NCBI RefSeq assembly: GCF_001424945.1
Contig: NZ_LMCW01000001.1
Span: 342,025 to 406,024 of the forward strand
Direction: 5' to 3'
Source of the DNA: Rhizobium sp. Root1203
GTDB taxonomy: Bacteria; Pseudomonadota; Alphaproteobacteria; Rhizobiales; Rhizobiaceae
Length of the DNA: 64,000 bases
Within the stretch, counting starts at the first letter, position 1. The number at the start of each line of letters is the position of its first letter. The notes under the pieces are model-generated. The model was given only the letters and a program-made list of their open reading frames with translations. It was not told the DNA's origin and ran no database searches. A program made the position numbers and the translations under genes. Below, piece after piece: positions 18,829 through 27,561 of the stretch.

Positions 18829-20088
18829 ATGAGTAAAGACAAGCTCACCATCATCCCGCCTGGCAAGCCGCTTTCCGGCCGTGCCGTGCCGCCCGGTTCA
18901 AAGTCGATCACCAACCGCGCGCTGCTGCTGGCCGGCCTTGCCAAGGGCACGAGCCGTCTCACCGGCGCGCTGAAAAGCGACGATACGCGCTACATGGCGG
19001 ACGCCCTGCGCGCCATGGGCGTGACGGTGGATGAACCCGATGAGACCACCTTCGTCGTCACCAGCTCCGGCGAACTGAAAGCCCCGGCGGCACCGCTCTT
19101 CCTCGGCAATGCCGGCACCGCGACCCGCTTTTTGACGGCGGCGCTGGCGCTCGGCCACGGTCGCTATGTCGTGGACGGTGATGAGCATATGCGCAAGCGG
19201 CCGATCAAGCCGCTGGTCGAAGCATTGAAATCGTTGGGCGTCGCCATCGAGGCGCCGACCGGCTGCCCGCCGGTCACGATCGACGCCACTGGCCGTTTTG
19301 ATCGCAACAAGGTCGTCATCGACGCCGGCCTCTCCAGCCAGTATGTCTCCGCCCTGCAGATGGCGGGGGCCTGCGGGTCCGAGCCGTTCGAGATCGAGCT
19401 TGCCGGCGCCGATATCGGCGCGCGCGGTTACATCGACCTGACGCTTGCCGTCATGCGGGCTTTCGGCGCCAAGGTCACCCAGCCCACGCCGTCCTCCTGG
19501 CTGATTGAGCCGACAGGCTACGTCGCCACCGATTTCGTCGTCGAGCCCGACGCCTCTGCTGCGACCTATCTCTGGGCCGCAGAAGTGTTGACCTCAGGCA
19601 AGATCGACCTCGGCGTGGCCGCCGGCGATTTCACCCAGCCGGATGCACGTGCCTACGACATGATCGCCAGGTTCCCGAACCTGCCGGCCGAAATCGACGG
19701 TTCGCAGATGCAGGACGCGGTGCCGACGCTGGCCGTCCTCGCTGCCTTCAACAACACGCCCGTCCGTTTCGTCGGCATCGCCAATCTCCGCGTCAAGGAA
19801 TGCGACCGCATCCGGGCGCTGTCGACCGGCCTGACGCAGATCCGCGCCGATCTGGCGCGCGAGGAGGGCGACGACCTCATCGTGCAGTCCGATCCGTCGC
19901 TGGCCGGCCAGCATCTGCCCGCCGGGATCGACACCTTTGCCGATCACCGCATCGCCATGAGCTTCGCGCTCGCCGGCCTGAAGATCGACGGCATCACCAT
20001 TCTGGATCCGGATTGCGTCGGCAAGACCTTCCCGGCCTATTGGCGCACGCTGTCGGGACTGGGTGTGAGCTATGCGGACGAGGCCTAA
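18829..20088 (+). CDS. aroA: EPSP synthase (3-phosphoshikimate 1-carboxyvinyltransferase)
   Basis: This transfers enolpyruvate from PEP to shikimate-3-phosphate in aromatic amino acid synthesis. The catalytic features are intact: Lys25 in PPGSKSITNRAL, LFLGNAGTATRFL, SSQYVSAL, DAVPTLA with the catalytic Asp, VKECDRIRAL and FADHRIAMSFALAG. The protein (419 residues) follows the E. coli-like pattern and lacks the SGDKSISHR signature of the CP4-type enzyme known from Agrobacterium; however, the loop reads TATRF where E. coli has TAMRP. It may be a second, divergent copy beside a main aroA elsewhere in the genome. It sits between lemA and its usual partner. Confidence 0.92.
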   Translation: MSKDKLTIIPPGKPLSGRAVPPGSKSITNRALLLAGLAKGTSRLTGALKSDDTRYMADALRAMGVTVDEPDETTFVVTSSGELKAPAAPLFLGNAGTATRFLTAALALGHGRYVVDGDEHMRKRPIKPLVEALKSLGVAIEAPTGCPPVTIDATGRFDRNKVVIDAGLSSQYVSALQMAGACGSEPFEIELAGADIGARGYIDLTLAVMRAFGAKVTQPTPSSWLIEPTGYVATDFVVEPDASAATYLWAAEVLTSGKIDLGVAAGDFTQPDARAYDMIARFPNLPAEIDGSQMQDAVPTLAVLAAFNNTPVRFVGIANLRVKECDRIRALSTGLTQIRADLAREEGDDLIVQSDPSLAGQHLPAGIDTFADHRIAMSFALAGLKIDGITILDPDCVGKTFPAYWRTLSGLGVSYADEA

Positions 20089-20129
20089 CACTATCTGACG
20101 CGGCCGGGCGCCGCAGGCGGGGGAGTAAG

Positions 20130-22079
20130 ATGATCCGGCGGCTTTTCGGCCTGTGCTTCGTTCTGTTTCTGGCGCTTGCCGCAGGCTCGTCCTTTGCGGC
20201 GGAGGTCATCGATTCCTTCGCCTCGGACATCGCGCTGGATAGAAACGGTTCGATGACGGTGCGGGAAACGATCACCGTCAATGCCGAGGGCAACCGCATC
20301 CGGCGCGGCATCTTCCGCGATTTTCCGCTGACGCTGAAAGATGCCGACGGCCGCACCATCCGCGTCGATTTCGACGTCGTCTCGGTCACGCGCGACGGCC
20401 GCGACGAGCCGTGGCGCACCGAGTCCATTTCCGGCGGCATTCGCATCTATGCCGGCGCGGAAGACGTGATGCTGAGCTATGGCCGGCATCAATACGTCTT
20501 CACCTACCGGACCAACCGGCAGGTCCGCTATTTCCCGGAGCACGACGAACTCTATTGGAACGTCACGGGCAACGGCTGGATCTTTCCGATCATGTCGGCG
20601 ACCGCGGCGGTAAAATTGCCCGAGGGCGTCAGTGCGATCGACACTGCCGTCTTCACCGGGCCACTCGGCGCGGCCGATAAGAATGCACGCGTTTCGACAA
20701 ACGGCGATCGCCTGCTGTTTTCCACCACGCAGGCGCTCGATGCCGGCGAGGGGCTGACGATCGCGGTCAAGATGCCGAAGGGCTCGATCGAGCCGCCGAG
20801 CTCGAGCGACGCGCAGCGTTGGTGGCTGAGCGACAACCGCGACTATTTCATCGGCTTCGGCGGGCTGATTCTCGTTTTTCTCTACTACACCCGCTCCTGG
20901 CTGAAGGTCGGCCGCGATCCGGCCCGTGGCGTTGTCGTGCCGCGTTGGGATCCCCCCGAAGGCATTTCGCCGGCGCTGGTGAATTATATCGACAATCGCG
21001 GCTTCTCCGGACAGGGGTGGACGGCACTGTCGGCCACGGCGCTCAATCTTGCCGTGCGCGGCTATGTCGTTCTGGAAGACCTCAAGCAATCGATCGTCAT
21101 CCGCCGGACCGACAAGCCGACAGGCAAGGAGAAGCTCGAGGCCGGCGAAGCAAGCCTGCTCAACGCCGTGGGCAGCAAGGGCTCGCTGGCGATCGACAAG
21201 GCGAACGGCGAGCGCGTGAAGTCGGTGGGCGACAGTTTCCGCTCTGCCATCGAGCGCGAGCATCGCGGCAAGTACTACAATTCCAATTCCGGCTACACCG
21301 CAGGCGGCCTTGTCCTCAGCGCGGTTGCGCTCGTCGCCCTGTTCGTCTTCGGAACTTTGGAACCCGATACGATTGCCCTGATGATCGTTCCGATCGTGGT
21401 GACTGTCTTCATCTCCGTCTTCGTTGGAGGCTTTGCCAAGTCGTTCCGTCCGGGCCGATCGCTGGGCGGCAAGATCGTGGCGGTGATTGCGATCGCAATT
21501 GCGGCCTTCGTCGGCTTCAGCATCCTCTCGTCGCTGGCTCTGGCGCTTTTCTCGTCGCTGGTGGAGGTTCATGAGACGCCGATGCTGTTTGCGATCGGCG
21601 GTATCGTGCTCCTGAACGTGCTCTACGTGTTCATCATGGGAGCCCCGACGCCGCTGGGCGCGAAGCTGACGGATGGCATAGACGGCCTCCGCCAGTATCT
21701 GACGCTCGCCGAGAAGGACCGCATGAACACGGCGGGTGCGCCCGAAATGTCGCCGCAGCATTTCGAGAAGCTCCTGCCCTATGCCGTCGCGCTCGGTGTC
21801 GAGAAACCCTGGAGCCGGACGTTCGAAGTCTGGCTCGCGGCAGCGGCGGCAGGTGTGGCCGGTGCCGCGGCCTATCATCCGGGCTGGTATTCCGGAAACT
21901 TCAGCGGCGGCAATTTCTCCGATCGCATCGGCGGCTTCTCGTCCTCGATGGCGTCGACCATCGCTTCCACGCTTCCGAGCCCGCCACCCAGTTCATCCTC
22001 CGGCTTTTCCGGGAGCAGCGGCGGCGGTGGCGGCTTCTCCGGCGGTGGGGGCGGCGGCGGCGGCGGCGGGGGCTGGTGA
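20130..22079 (+). CDS. DUF2207 membrane protein
   Basis: The 649 residues start with a signal peptide (ending SSFAA). An extracytoplasmic beta-rich DUF2207 domain of about 200 residues follows (pattern DRNGSMTVRETITV, RGIFRDFPL, ELYWNVTGNGW). Then comes a membrane helix near residue 245, a cytoplasmic or linker region, further membrane helices around 395-510, and a C-terminal tail of Ser/Gly and a poly-Gly run ending in Trp. The glycine tail is typical of the family and also resembles that of TPM proteins. The function is unknown, but linkage to lemA is recurrent in bacteria. Confidence 0.85.
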   Translation: MIRRLFGLCFVLFLALAAGSSFAAEVIDSFASDIALDRNGSMTVRETITVNAEGNRIRRGIFRDFPLTLKDADGRTIRVDFDVVSVTRDGRDEPWRTESISGGIRIYAGAEDVMLSYGRHQYVFTYRTNRQVRYFPEHDELYWNVTGNGWIFPIMSATAAVKLPEGVSAIDTAVFTGPLGAADKNARVSTNGDRLLFSTTQALDAGEGLTIAVKMPKGSIEPPSSSDAQRWWLSDNRDYFIGFGGLILVFLYYTRSWLKVGRDPARGVVVPRWDPPEGISPALVNYIDNRGFSGQGWTALSATALNLAVRGYVVLEDLKQSIVIRRTDKPTGKEKLEAGEASLLNAVGSKGSLAIDKANGERVKSVGDSFRSAIEREHRGKYYNSNSGYTAGGLVLSAVALVALFVFGTLEPDTIALMIVPIVVTVFISVFVGGFAKSFRPGRSLGGKIVAVIAIAIAAFVGFSILSSLALALFSSLVEVHETPMLFAIGGIVLLNVLYVFIMGAPTPLGAKLTDGIDGLRQYLTLAEKDRMNTAGAPEMSPQHFEKLLPYAVALGVEKPWSRTFEVWLAAAAAGVAGAAAYHPGWYSGNFSGGNFSDRIGGFSSSMASTIASTLPSPPPSSSSGFSGSSGGGGGFSGGGGGGGGGGGW

Positions 22080-22088
22080 GACTTCTTG

Positions 22089-22166
22089 CTTGACCCCGGG
22101 CAAGGATCCCGCTCGACCTCGGTCAAGCATTCCCGCTCGACCCCGGGCAAGCATTCTTGCTTGACC
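22089..22166. repeat. Tandem array of 24-bp palindromic units
   Basis: Three adjacent degenerate units (22089-22111, 22112-22135, 22136-22159) and a partial fourth (22160-22166) share the pattern CTYGACCYCGGKCAAG followed by ATTCCYG. The core of each unit is itself a palindrome (CTTG-N-CCCGGG-N-CAAG), so the RNA could form several alternative hairpins. It lies between the DUF2207 gene and purD and may act as a terminator or mRNA end-protecting element. Confidence 0.7.
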
Positions 22167-22216
22167 TTTCGCCTCTCTCCCCTTAACCGCCAGACGGAAA
22201 CGCGAAAGGGACGGCT

Positions 22217-23488
22217 ATGAAGGTTCTGTTGATCGGATCGGGCGGACGCGAACATGCTCTCGCGTGGAAACTGGCGCAGTCGCCGTTGATGACTGAATTC
22301 TATGCCGCGCCCGGCAATCCCGGTATCGCCGAGCATGCGACGCTGGTCGCTGTCGATGTCGAGGACCATGACGCCGTCATCGCTTTCTGCGAGGAAAAGG
22401 CGATCGACTTCATCGTTGTCGGGCCGGAAGCCCCGCTCGTCGCCGGCGTCGCCGACCGTCTGCGTACGGCAGGCTTTGCGGTCTTCGGTCCCTCCGCAGC
22501 TGCTGCCCAGCTGGAAGGCTCCAAGGGTTTCACCAAGGACATCTGTGCCCGCTACGATATTCCGACCGGCGCCTACCAGCGCTTCAACAATGCGCCCAAG
22601 GCCAAGGCTTACATCCGGGAGCAGGGCGCCCCGATCGTCGTCAAGGCAGATGGCCTGGCTGCCGGCAAAGGCGTCACCGTGGCGATGACCGTCGACGAGG
22701 CACTTGCCGCGGTTGACGACTGCTTCGAAGGTGCATTCGGCGCTGCCGGCGCCGAAGTCGTGGTCGAGGCCTATCTCGATGGCGAGGAAGCAAGCTTCTT
22801 CTGCCTCTGCGACGGCAAGCACGCGCTGGCGCTCGCAACCGCCCAGGATCACAAGCGGGTGGGCGAGGGCGATACAGGTCCGAATACCGGCGGCATGGGC
22901 GCCTATTCGCCGGCACCCGTCATGACGCCGGAGATGGTGGAGCGCACGATGAAGGATATCATCGAGCCGACCATGCGCGGCATGGCCGACAGTGGGTTTC
23001 CCTTCTCCGGCGTCTTCTTTGCCGGCCTGATGATCACCGAGAAGGGCCCCGAGCTCATCGAATACAACGTTCGCTTCGGCGATCCTGAATGCCAGGTGTT
23101 GATGATGCGGTTGAAGAGCGATCTTTTGCCGATGCTGCTTGCCACCGCCAACGGCACGCTGGATCAGGTCGCCGCCGAATGGAGCGACGATCCGGCCCTG
23201 ACCGTCGTGATGGCGTCGAAGGGATATCCCGGCTCCTATGACAAGAACACGCCGATCCGCCACGTCCCGGATGCCGGAAAGGGCGCCAAGGTGTTCCATG
23301 CCGGCACGGCTTTGCAGGACGGCGCACTTGTTGCCACCGGCGGGCGCGTTCTGAACGTGACGGCTACGGGAAAGACCGTCGGCGAGGCACAGAGCCACGC
23401 CTATGCCCTGCTGGACAAGGTGGATTGGGAGAATGGTTTCTGCCGCCGCGACATCGGCTGGCGCGCGGTCGAGCGCGAAAAAGCCTGA
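22217..23488 (+). CDS. purD: Phosphoribosylamine-glycine ligase
   Basis: PurD makes glycinamide ribonucleotide from phosphoribosylamine, glycine and ATP in purine synthesis. It is an ATP-grasp enzyme: the N-terminal [19 protein letters not shown], the ATP-binding [12 protein letters not shown], the family signature [15 protein letters not shown], and the metal-binding RFGDPECQ are all intact. The 423-residue length is standard. The gene is separated from DUF2207 by the palindromic array and is probably transcribed on its own. Confidence 0.97.
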   Translation: MKVLLIGSGGREHALAWKLAQSPLMTEFYAAPGNPGIAEHATLVAVDVEDHDAVIAFCEEKAIDFIVVGPEAPLVAGVADRLRTAGFAVFGPSAAAAQLEGSKGFTKDICARYDIPTGAYQRFNNAPKAKAYIREQGAPIVVKADGLAAGKGVTVAMTVDEALAAVDDCFEGAFGAAGAEVVVEAYLDGEEASFFCLCDGKHALALATAQDHKRVGEGDTGPNTGGMGAYSPAPVMTPEMVERTMKDIIEPTMRGMADSGFPFSGVFFAGLMITEKGPELIEYNVRFGDPECQVLMMRLKSDLLPMLLATANGTLDQVAAEWSDDPALTVVMASKGYPGSYDKNTPIRHVPDAGKGAKVFHAGTALQDGALVATGGRVLNVTATGKTVGEAQSHAYALLDKVDWENGFCRRDIGWRAVEREKA

Positions 23489-23593
23489 TCCGGATCGAAA
23501 TCGGGTCAGTTCTCTAAATTTTTACCCTTTCCCCTGACGGGATGGAAACAAAAGCACGCTAATTCTGCTCTCATCGTGAGACGGAGTGGTTCC

Positions 23594-24061
23594 ATGCGTC
23601 AAATCTTTCTCGGTGCAATCGGCGTGTTCGCGGCGAGCGCGGCGCTGGCATCCTCGCTCGAGGTGATCGGGTCCGATGCGCAGGCCGACAATGGCAGCAT
23701 CATCGTCAAGCAGTGCCAGACTTGCCCGCCGCTTCAGGCCGTGCAAGCCAAGAAGGAATACGTGGTTCCCACGCTTGCCGACGGCGCCTTGCAGCAGTCG
23801 CAGGTCCGCGACGTCGGCGGCGAAAAGAAACTCTACCGCACGGAAGGCTGGATGGGCGGGTCGCCCATCGTGTTCGTGACCAAAGCCCCGACCGAATCCA
23901 TGACCGCATCGGCACCGTCAGCTCCCGCGATGGACGGAATCGACCTCGCGGCGACCACCTCCATCGCCGGCGATGCCAAGCCGGTCGCCGCCGGCGTTGC
24001 CGCCCCCTCAGTGGAACCAATCGCGCCGCTGGACGTTTCTTCTTTCAAGTTGAGACCCTGA
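23594..24061 (+). CDS. Small exported protein, possibly HPE1-like
   Basis: The 155 residues begin with a signal peptide (MRQIFLGAIGVFAASAALAS). The mature start contains SIIVKQCQTCPPLQ, with a CxxC pair, followed by a short basic domain and an Ala/Pro/Thr-rich C-terminal half that looks disordered. Some rhizobial proteins of this shape are labelled plant virulence effector HPE1-like, but I hold that label weakly and infer no role in plant interaction. A strong bidirectional terminator follows. Confidence 0.65.
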   Translation: MRQIFLGAIGVFAASAALASSLEVIGSDAQADNGSIIVKQCQTCPPLQAVQAKKEYVVPTLADGALQQSQVRDVGGEKKLYRTEGWMGGSPIVFVTKAPTESMTASAPSAPAMDGIDLAATTSIAGDAKPVAAGVAAPSVEPIAPLDVSSFKLRP

Positions 24062-24125
24062 TCCAAAGTTCCCTGCCCCTGCCTCCGAGGTTTCGGTCGA
24101 ATGGGGTTCCACCCCTGAGGTGGAC

Positions 24126-24168
24126 AAAATGCGCCCCTGAAGAGAAGCAGGGGCGCATTTTCTATTTT
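24126..24168. terminator. Strong 14-bp hairpin terminator
   Basis: A perfect 14-bp stem (24126-24139 with 24148-24161) with loop AAGAGAAG has an A run on the left and a T-rich run on the right, so it can work in both directions. It separates the small exported protein from the chemoreceptor promoter region. The rest of the 24062-24419 gap holds the promoter listed next and nothing else I recognise. Confidence 0.85.
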
Positions 24169-24277
24169 TGCGCGCACGCGCACGAATCACTCTCGTCAAA
24201 AACGCAAATATTCCAGAGTTTACAAGAATATACCGGTTACATCTCGTAGCCGGGTCGCGCTTTCTTTGGCCAAAGTG

Positions 24278-24307
24278 TTAAAAGATCGTTCAGCCATTCC
24301 CTATAAT
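24278..24307 (+). promoter_or_regulatory. Promoter-like sequence of chemoreceptor 1
   Basis: TTAAAA at 24278-24283 and a consensus TATAAT at 24302-24307 are separated by 18 bases, with a CCC run just before the -10. The same layout (TTAA-starting -35, 17-18 bases, C run, AT-rich -10) recurs upstream of the other two chemoreceptors. Confidence 0.45.
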
Positions 24308-24419
24308 TTTCGCAGTATGCCGGTGGGCGCATGATTGCGGTCGCAACGCGCACGACAGCGCGCAGGTCGGGAGTCCCCCGATGCGGAGTTACCCTTTCAC
24401 TCCTACTTGCGAGACATCC

Positions 24420-26237
24420 ATGAAAAAGCTCAAGATCGCGCATCAGCTCTTTGCCCTTGTCGGGGTGCTGATGGTTGCATTCGCCGTCGCCACCTATTTC
24501 CAGATCCGCACCACATCGCAGGCGATCTATGACGATCGCTTCGACCTTCTACGCACCCAGGTCGAGTCCGCGATCTCCATACTGGATGCCTACAACCAGC
24601 GCGAAAAGGCTGGTGAAATGACGCATGAGGCGGCTCAGGCCGAAGCATTCAAGATCCTGTCCAAGGTCAAGTTCGAACCGAGCGGCTATGTCTTTGGCTA
24701 TGACTACAACGTTGTCCAAAGGTTCCACCCGAGCCCTGTCAATATCGGCAAGGACATGAGCGGTCAGGTCGACCAGGCGGGAACCTATTTCAGCAAGGAT
24801 ATGGTCGAGAAGGGCAGGGCCGGCGGCGGTCGCACCATCTACTATTGGAGCAAGCCCGGCCAGCCGGAAGATCAGCGCTTCCATAAGGGCTCCTATTCGG
24901 CTGCTTTCGAACCATGGCAGCTCGTCGTGTCGAGCGGCGTCTATCTCGATGACCTCGACAAGCAGATCAATACGGCCATCTGGGAGGCCCTTATCGCCTG
25001 CGGTATCATTGCCGCCGCCGGTATCGCCGCAGGCCTCTATTTCATCCGCAGCATCACCAGGCCTCTGCAGGACGTCCATCGCGCGTTGGAAGCGGTTGCC
25101 GACGAAAATGTCACGACCATTATTCCGAATACCGAGCTGAGCAACGAAATCGGCATGATGGCAAAGGCGACCAAGTCGCTGCAGGACAAGGTCAGGGAGC
25201 GGCACGCCATGTCCGAGCGCGAAGTCGCCCAACAGATGGCGCTCGACGGCGAACGCGAAAGCAGTCAGCGCATGCAGCGCGACGAAGCCGCTGTGCAGAC
25301 ACGGGTCGTCTCGACCATCGGCCAGGCGCTCGAGCAGATCGCCCGCGGCGACCTCACGGTTCGCTGCGCTGATCTCGGCCAGACCTATGCGGCCCTGCGC
25401 GACAACTTCAACGACGCCCTCTCTCATCTCGAGGCGGCGATGTCTAAGGTGAGCGCCAAGGGTGGTGATATCAGCGTCAGCAAGGACGAGATCCGTCGTG
25501 CGTCCAACGACCTGTCGCAGCGCACCGAGCGCCAGGCGGCCAGCCTGGAGGAAACCTCCGCCGCCATCGACCAGCTGAGCGTCGCTGTCCGCCATACCGC
25601 CGAAGGCGCGCATGAGGCCAGCAAGCGCGTTCATGCCGTCAGCACGGAGGCCACGCGCAGCGATGCCGTCGTGACCCAGGCGATCGAGGCCATGAGCGGT
25701 ATCGAGAAGTCGTCCGACGAGATCGGCAAGATCATCGGCGTCATCGACGACATCGCCTTCCAGACCAACCTGCTGGCGCTGAATGCCGGCGTTGAAGCCG
25801 CCCGCGCCGGCGACTCCGGCAAGGGCTTCGCCGTCGTCGCGCAGGAAGTCCGTGAACTGGCACAGCGCTCCGCCGCTGCCGCCAAGGAGATCAAGGACCA
25901 GATTGCCCGCTCGTCCGGTCAGGTCGATCAGGGTGTTCGCCTCGTCGGAGAAGCAGGCGAAGCGCTGAAGCGGATTTCCGATCAGATCAAGGCTGCCAAC
26001 GACATCGTTTCGAAGATCGCCCACGGCGCGGCGGAACAGGATTCGACGCTGCGCTCGATTTCGACCTCGATCAACCAGCTCGACGCCGCGACGCAGCAGA
26101 ACGCCGCCATGGCCGAGGAAACCACGGCTTCGGCGGAATCGCTCGCGAGCGATACCGATGAACTGCTGAACCTGATCCGCGGCTTCCGCGTCAGCGGCTC
26201 GGATCATACGGCAGGCCAGCAACGCCGCGCCGCGTAA
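24420..26237 (+). CDS. Methyl-accepting chemotaxis protein with single Cache domain
   Basis: This is a transmembrane chemoreceptor of 605 residues. Helix 1 (about 10-28) is followed by a periplasmic sCache_2 domain (about 30-175) with the family sequence [18 protein letters not shown] and [18 protein letters not shown]. Helix 2 (about 182-205), a HAMP domain and the signalling coiled coil follow. The hairpin tip [23 protein letters not shown] is canonical. sCache_2 sensors often bind short organic acids; the ligand here is unknown. The C-terminus ends QQRRAA and has no CheR-tethering pentapeptide. The ATG at 24420 is chosen because MKKLKIAHQ directly precedes helix 1. Confidence 0.93.
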   Translation: MKKLKIAHQLFALVGVLMVAFAVATYFQIRTTSQAIYDDRFDLLRTQVESAISILDAYNQREKAGEMTHEAAQAEAFKILSKVKFEPSGYVFGYDYNVVQRFHPSPVNIGKDMSGQVDQAGTYFSKDMVEKGRAGGGRTIYYWSKPGQPEDQRFHKGSYSAAFEPWQLVVSSGVYLDDLDKQINTAIWEALIACGIIAAAGIAAGLYFIRSITRPLQDVHRALEAVADENVTTIIPNTELSNEIGMMAKATKSLQDKVRERHAMSEREVAQQMALDGERESSQRMQRDEAAVQTRVVSTIGQALEQIARGDLTVRCADLGQTYAALRDNFNDALSHLEAAMSKVSAKGGDISVSKDEIRRASNDLSQRTERQAASLEETSAAIDQLSVAVRHTAEGAHEASKRVHAVSTEATRSDAVVTQAIEAMSGIEKSSDEIGKIIGVIDDIAFQTNLLALNAGVEAARAGDSGKGFAVVAQEVRELAQRSAAAAKEIKDQIARSSGQVDQGVRLVGEAGEALKRISDQIKAANDIVSKIAHGAAEQDSTLRSISTSINQLDAATQQNAAMAEETTASAESLASDTDELLNLIRGFRVSGSDHTAGQQRRAA

Positions 26238-26254
26238 GCTCCGACAGCCGGGAC

Positions 26255-26296
26255 AACGAATACGGCCGCCGGAGCAATCCGGCGGCCGTATTCGTT
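26255..26296. terminator. Perfect 19-bp hairpin with GCAA tetraloop
   Basis: Two perfectly complementary 19-base arms (26255-26273 and 26278-26296) are closed by a GCAA loop of the GNRA class. It lies between the convergent chemoreceptor 1 and DUF523 genes. There is no T run, so it may act as a barrier or mRNA stabiliser as well as a terminator. Confidence 0.7.
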
Positions 26297-26332
26297 ACGT
26301 TTCGCGGACATGGTGCCTGCAGCGAGCGCGGG

Positions 26333-26836
26333 CTATTCCGAAATCCCGTCGCACGCCGAAAGCCGTGCCGCCAATGCGTCGATCTCCTTGTCGGAATAGA
26401 CCGTTATGCCGGCCTGCCTCAGCAGCGCGGCCGTGACGCCGCGCCCGCTCCGCCGCGTTCCCGAAAACGAGCCGTCATGGATGAAGCCGGACCCGCAGGA
26501 AGGGCTGCCGTCGATCAGGAGCGCGAAGCCGCAATCGGTTTCGGTGGCGAGCCGCAACGCGTTCTCCGCCGCCTGCCGGAAGGCGTGAGTCACGTCGCCG
26601 CCGGTGATCTCGATAACCCGGGCGCCGCCCGAGAGCACGTCCTTGCCTGTTGCGCCGCCGGCGATTTCCGCAGGCGGTCGCGGCACAGGCATGCCGGCCG
26701 ACATCTCCGGACAGATCGTCACCAGCCGCCCTTCCTCGCGCCACCGGTCGATGGCCGGATGCACGAGCGGCCTGGACCTGCCGTCATACCGAACGGCATG
26801 GCCCATGAGGCAGGCGCTGACGAGAATCTTCTTCAT
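26333..26836 (-). CDS. DUF523 family protein
   Basis: The 167-residue protein shows the DUF523 layout: MKKILVSACLMGHAVRYDG at the N-terminus, CPEMSAGMPVPRPP in the middle, and DGSPSCGSGFIHDG before the C-terminus. The three conserved cysteine sites (in SACLMG, ICPE and PSCG) suggest metal or cluster binding, and some relatives are linked to 2-thiouracil handling or tRNA modification, which I do not assert here. The ATG at 26836 matches the family start; the longer frame upstream has no family resemblance. Confidence 0.88.
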   Translation of the reverse strand: MKKILVSACLMGHAVRYDGRSRPLVHPAIDRWREEGRLVTICPEMSAGMPVPRPPAEIAGGATGKDVLSGGARVIEITGGDVTHAFRQAAENALRLATETDCGFALLIDGSPSCGSGFIHDGSFSGTRRSGRGVTAALLRQAGITVYSDKEIDALAARLSACDGISE

Positions 26837-27098
26837 GTGCTCGGAATAGCGTGTCGGAGCGCGGGTTTCCAGCTCAGATGGCCGCAACCGCCAGACGGGC
26901 GCACGTCTCCTCATCCGGAAGCAGCACCGAGCGCATCGTACGTTGCCGGTCTCTCGTCCTCTGATATCGCATGTCAATCCCCCTGAAAGACACTTGCGCC
27001 GGCAGCATGATCATGGTCATGGGGTGGCATCGGACAATCCGCGCCATTGCGCCCCTCGAGAGCTCCTGTGATGCCGATCATCGAGAACAGAACATAGA

Positions 27099-27539
27099 AT
27101 GGCGGATCTTGCGGCCTATGCGGGGCTCTTCATGGTGGCGTTTGCGGCGGCCACGATATTCCCGATGCAGTCGGAGGCCGGACTGGTCGGCCTCATCCTC
27201 AGTGGGGAATATTCCACCGTGCTGCTGGTTGCCGTCGCCAGCGCGGGAAATGTGCTGGGTTCGGTGCTGAACTGGCTGCTGGGTCGCGGCATCGAGCGCT
27301 TCCGCGGGAAGCGGTGGTTTCCGATTCGCGCCGATGCGCTCGACAGGGCGCAGGGCTGGTATCGCCGCTACGGCAAGTGGTCGCTGCTGGCAAGCTGGGT
27401 GCCCATCATCGGCGATCCCATCACTGTCGTGGCGGGCGTGCTCAAGGAGCCGTTTGCGACCTTCCTGCTGCTTGTCACCATCGCCAAGACCGCGCGCTAC
27501 GCGGTTCTGGCGACCGCGACCGCAGGCGTTGTGGGCTGA
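27099..27539 (+). CDS. YqaA-type (DedA/SNARE-associated) membrane protein
   Basis: The 146-residue integral membrane protein belongs to the YqaA branch of the SNARE-associated/DedA superfamily, whose larger members move lipid carriers across membranes. It has about four hydrophobic segments and the family pattern with Pro-Gln-Ser-Glu after the first helix (IFPMQSEAGLVGLI), GNVLGSVLNWLLGRG, and SWVPIIGDPITVVAGVL near the end. The substrate is unknown. The 260 bases upstream, shared with divergent DUF523, contain no other gene I can support. It converges with glyS. Confidence 0.85.
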   Translation: MADLAAYAGLFMVAFAAATIFPMQSEAGLVGLILSGEYSTVLLVAVASAGNVLGSVLNWLLGRGIERFRGKRWFPIRADALDRAQGWYRRYGKWSLLASWVPIIGDPITVVAGVLKEPFATFLLLVTIAKTARYAVLATATAGVVG

Positions 27540-27561
27540 CGTCCGGCCGGCCCGATGTCGA

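Noticed and set aside
19800..20129. Upstream extension of the DUF2207 frame into aroA
   Set aside because: It overlaps the C-terminus of aroA out of frame; the start at 20130 begins the signal peptide.
20091..21878. 595-codon minus-strand frame over DUF2207
   Set aside because: The plus strand has a signal peptide, family motifs and a good ribosome binding site; the antisense frame has none.
22089..22166. Tandem repeats as a small CRISPR array
   Set aside because: Units are directly adjacent without spacers and no cas genes are present.
23594..24061. Plant virulence effector call
   Set aside because: The resemblance is to a loosely named family; a signal peptide and CxxC pair alone do not show an effector role.
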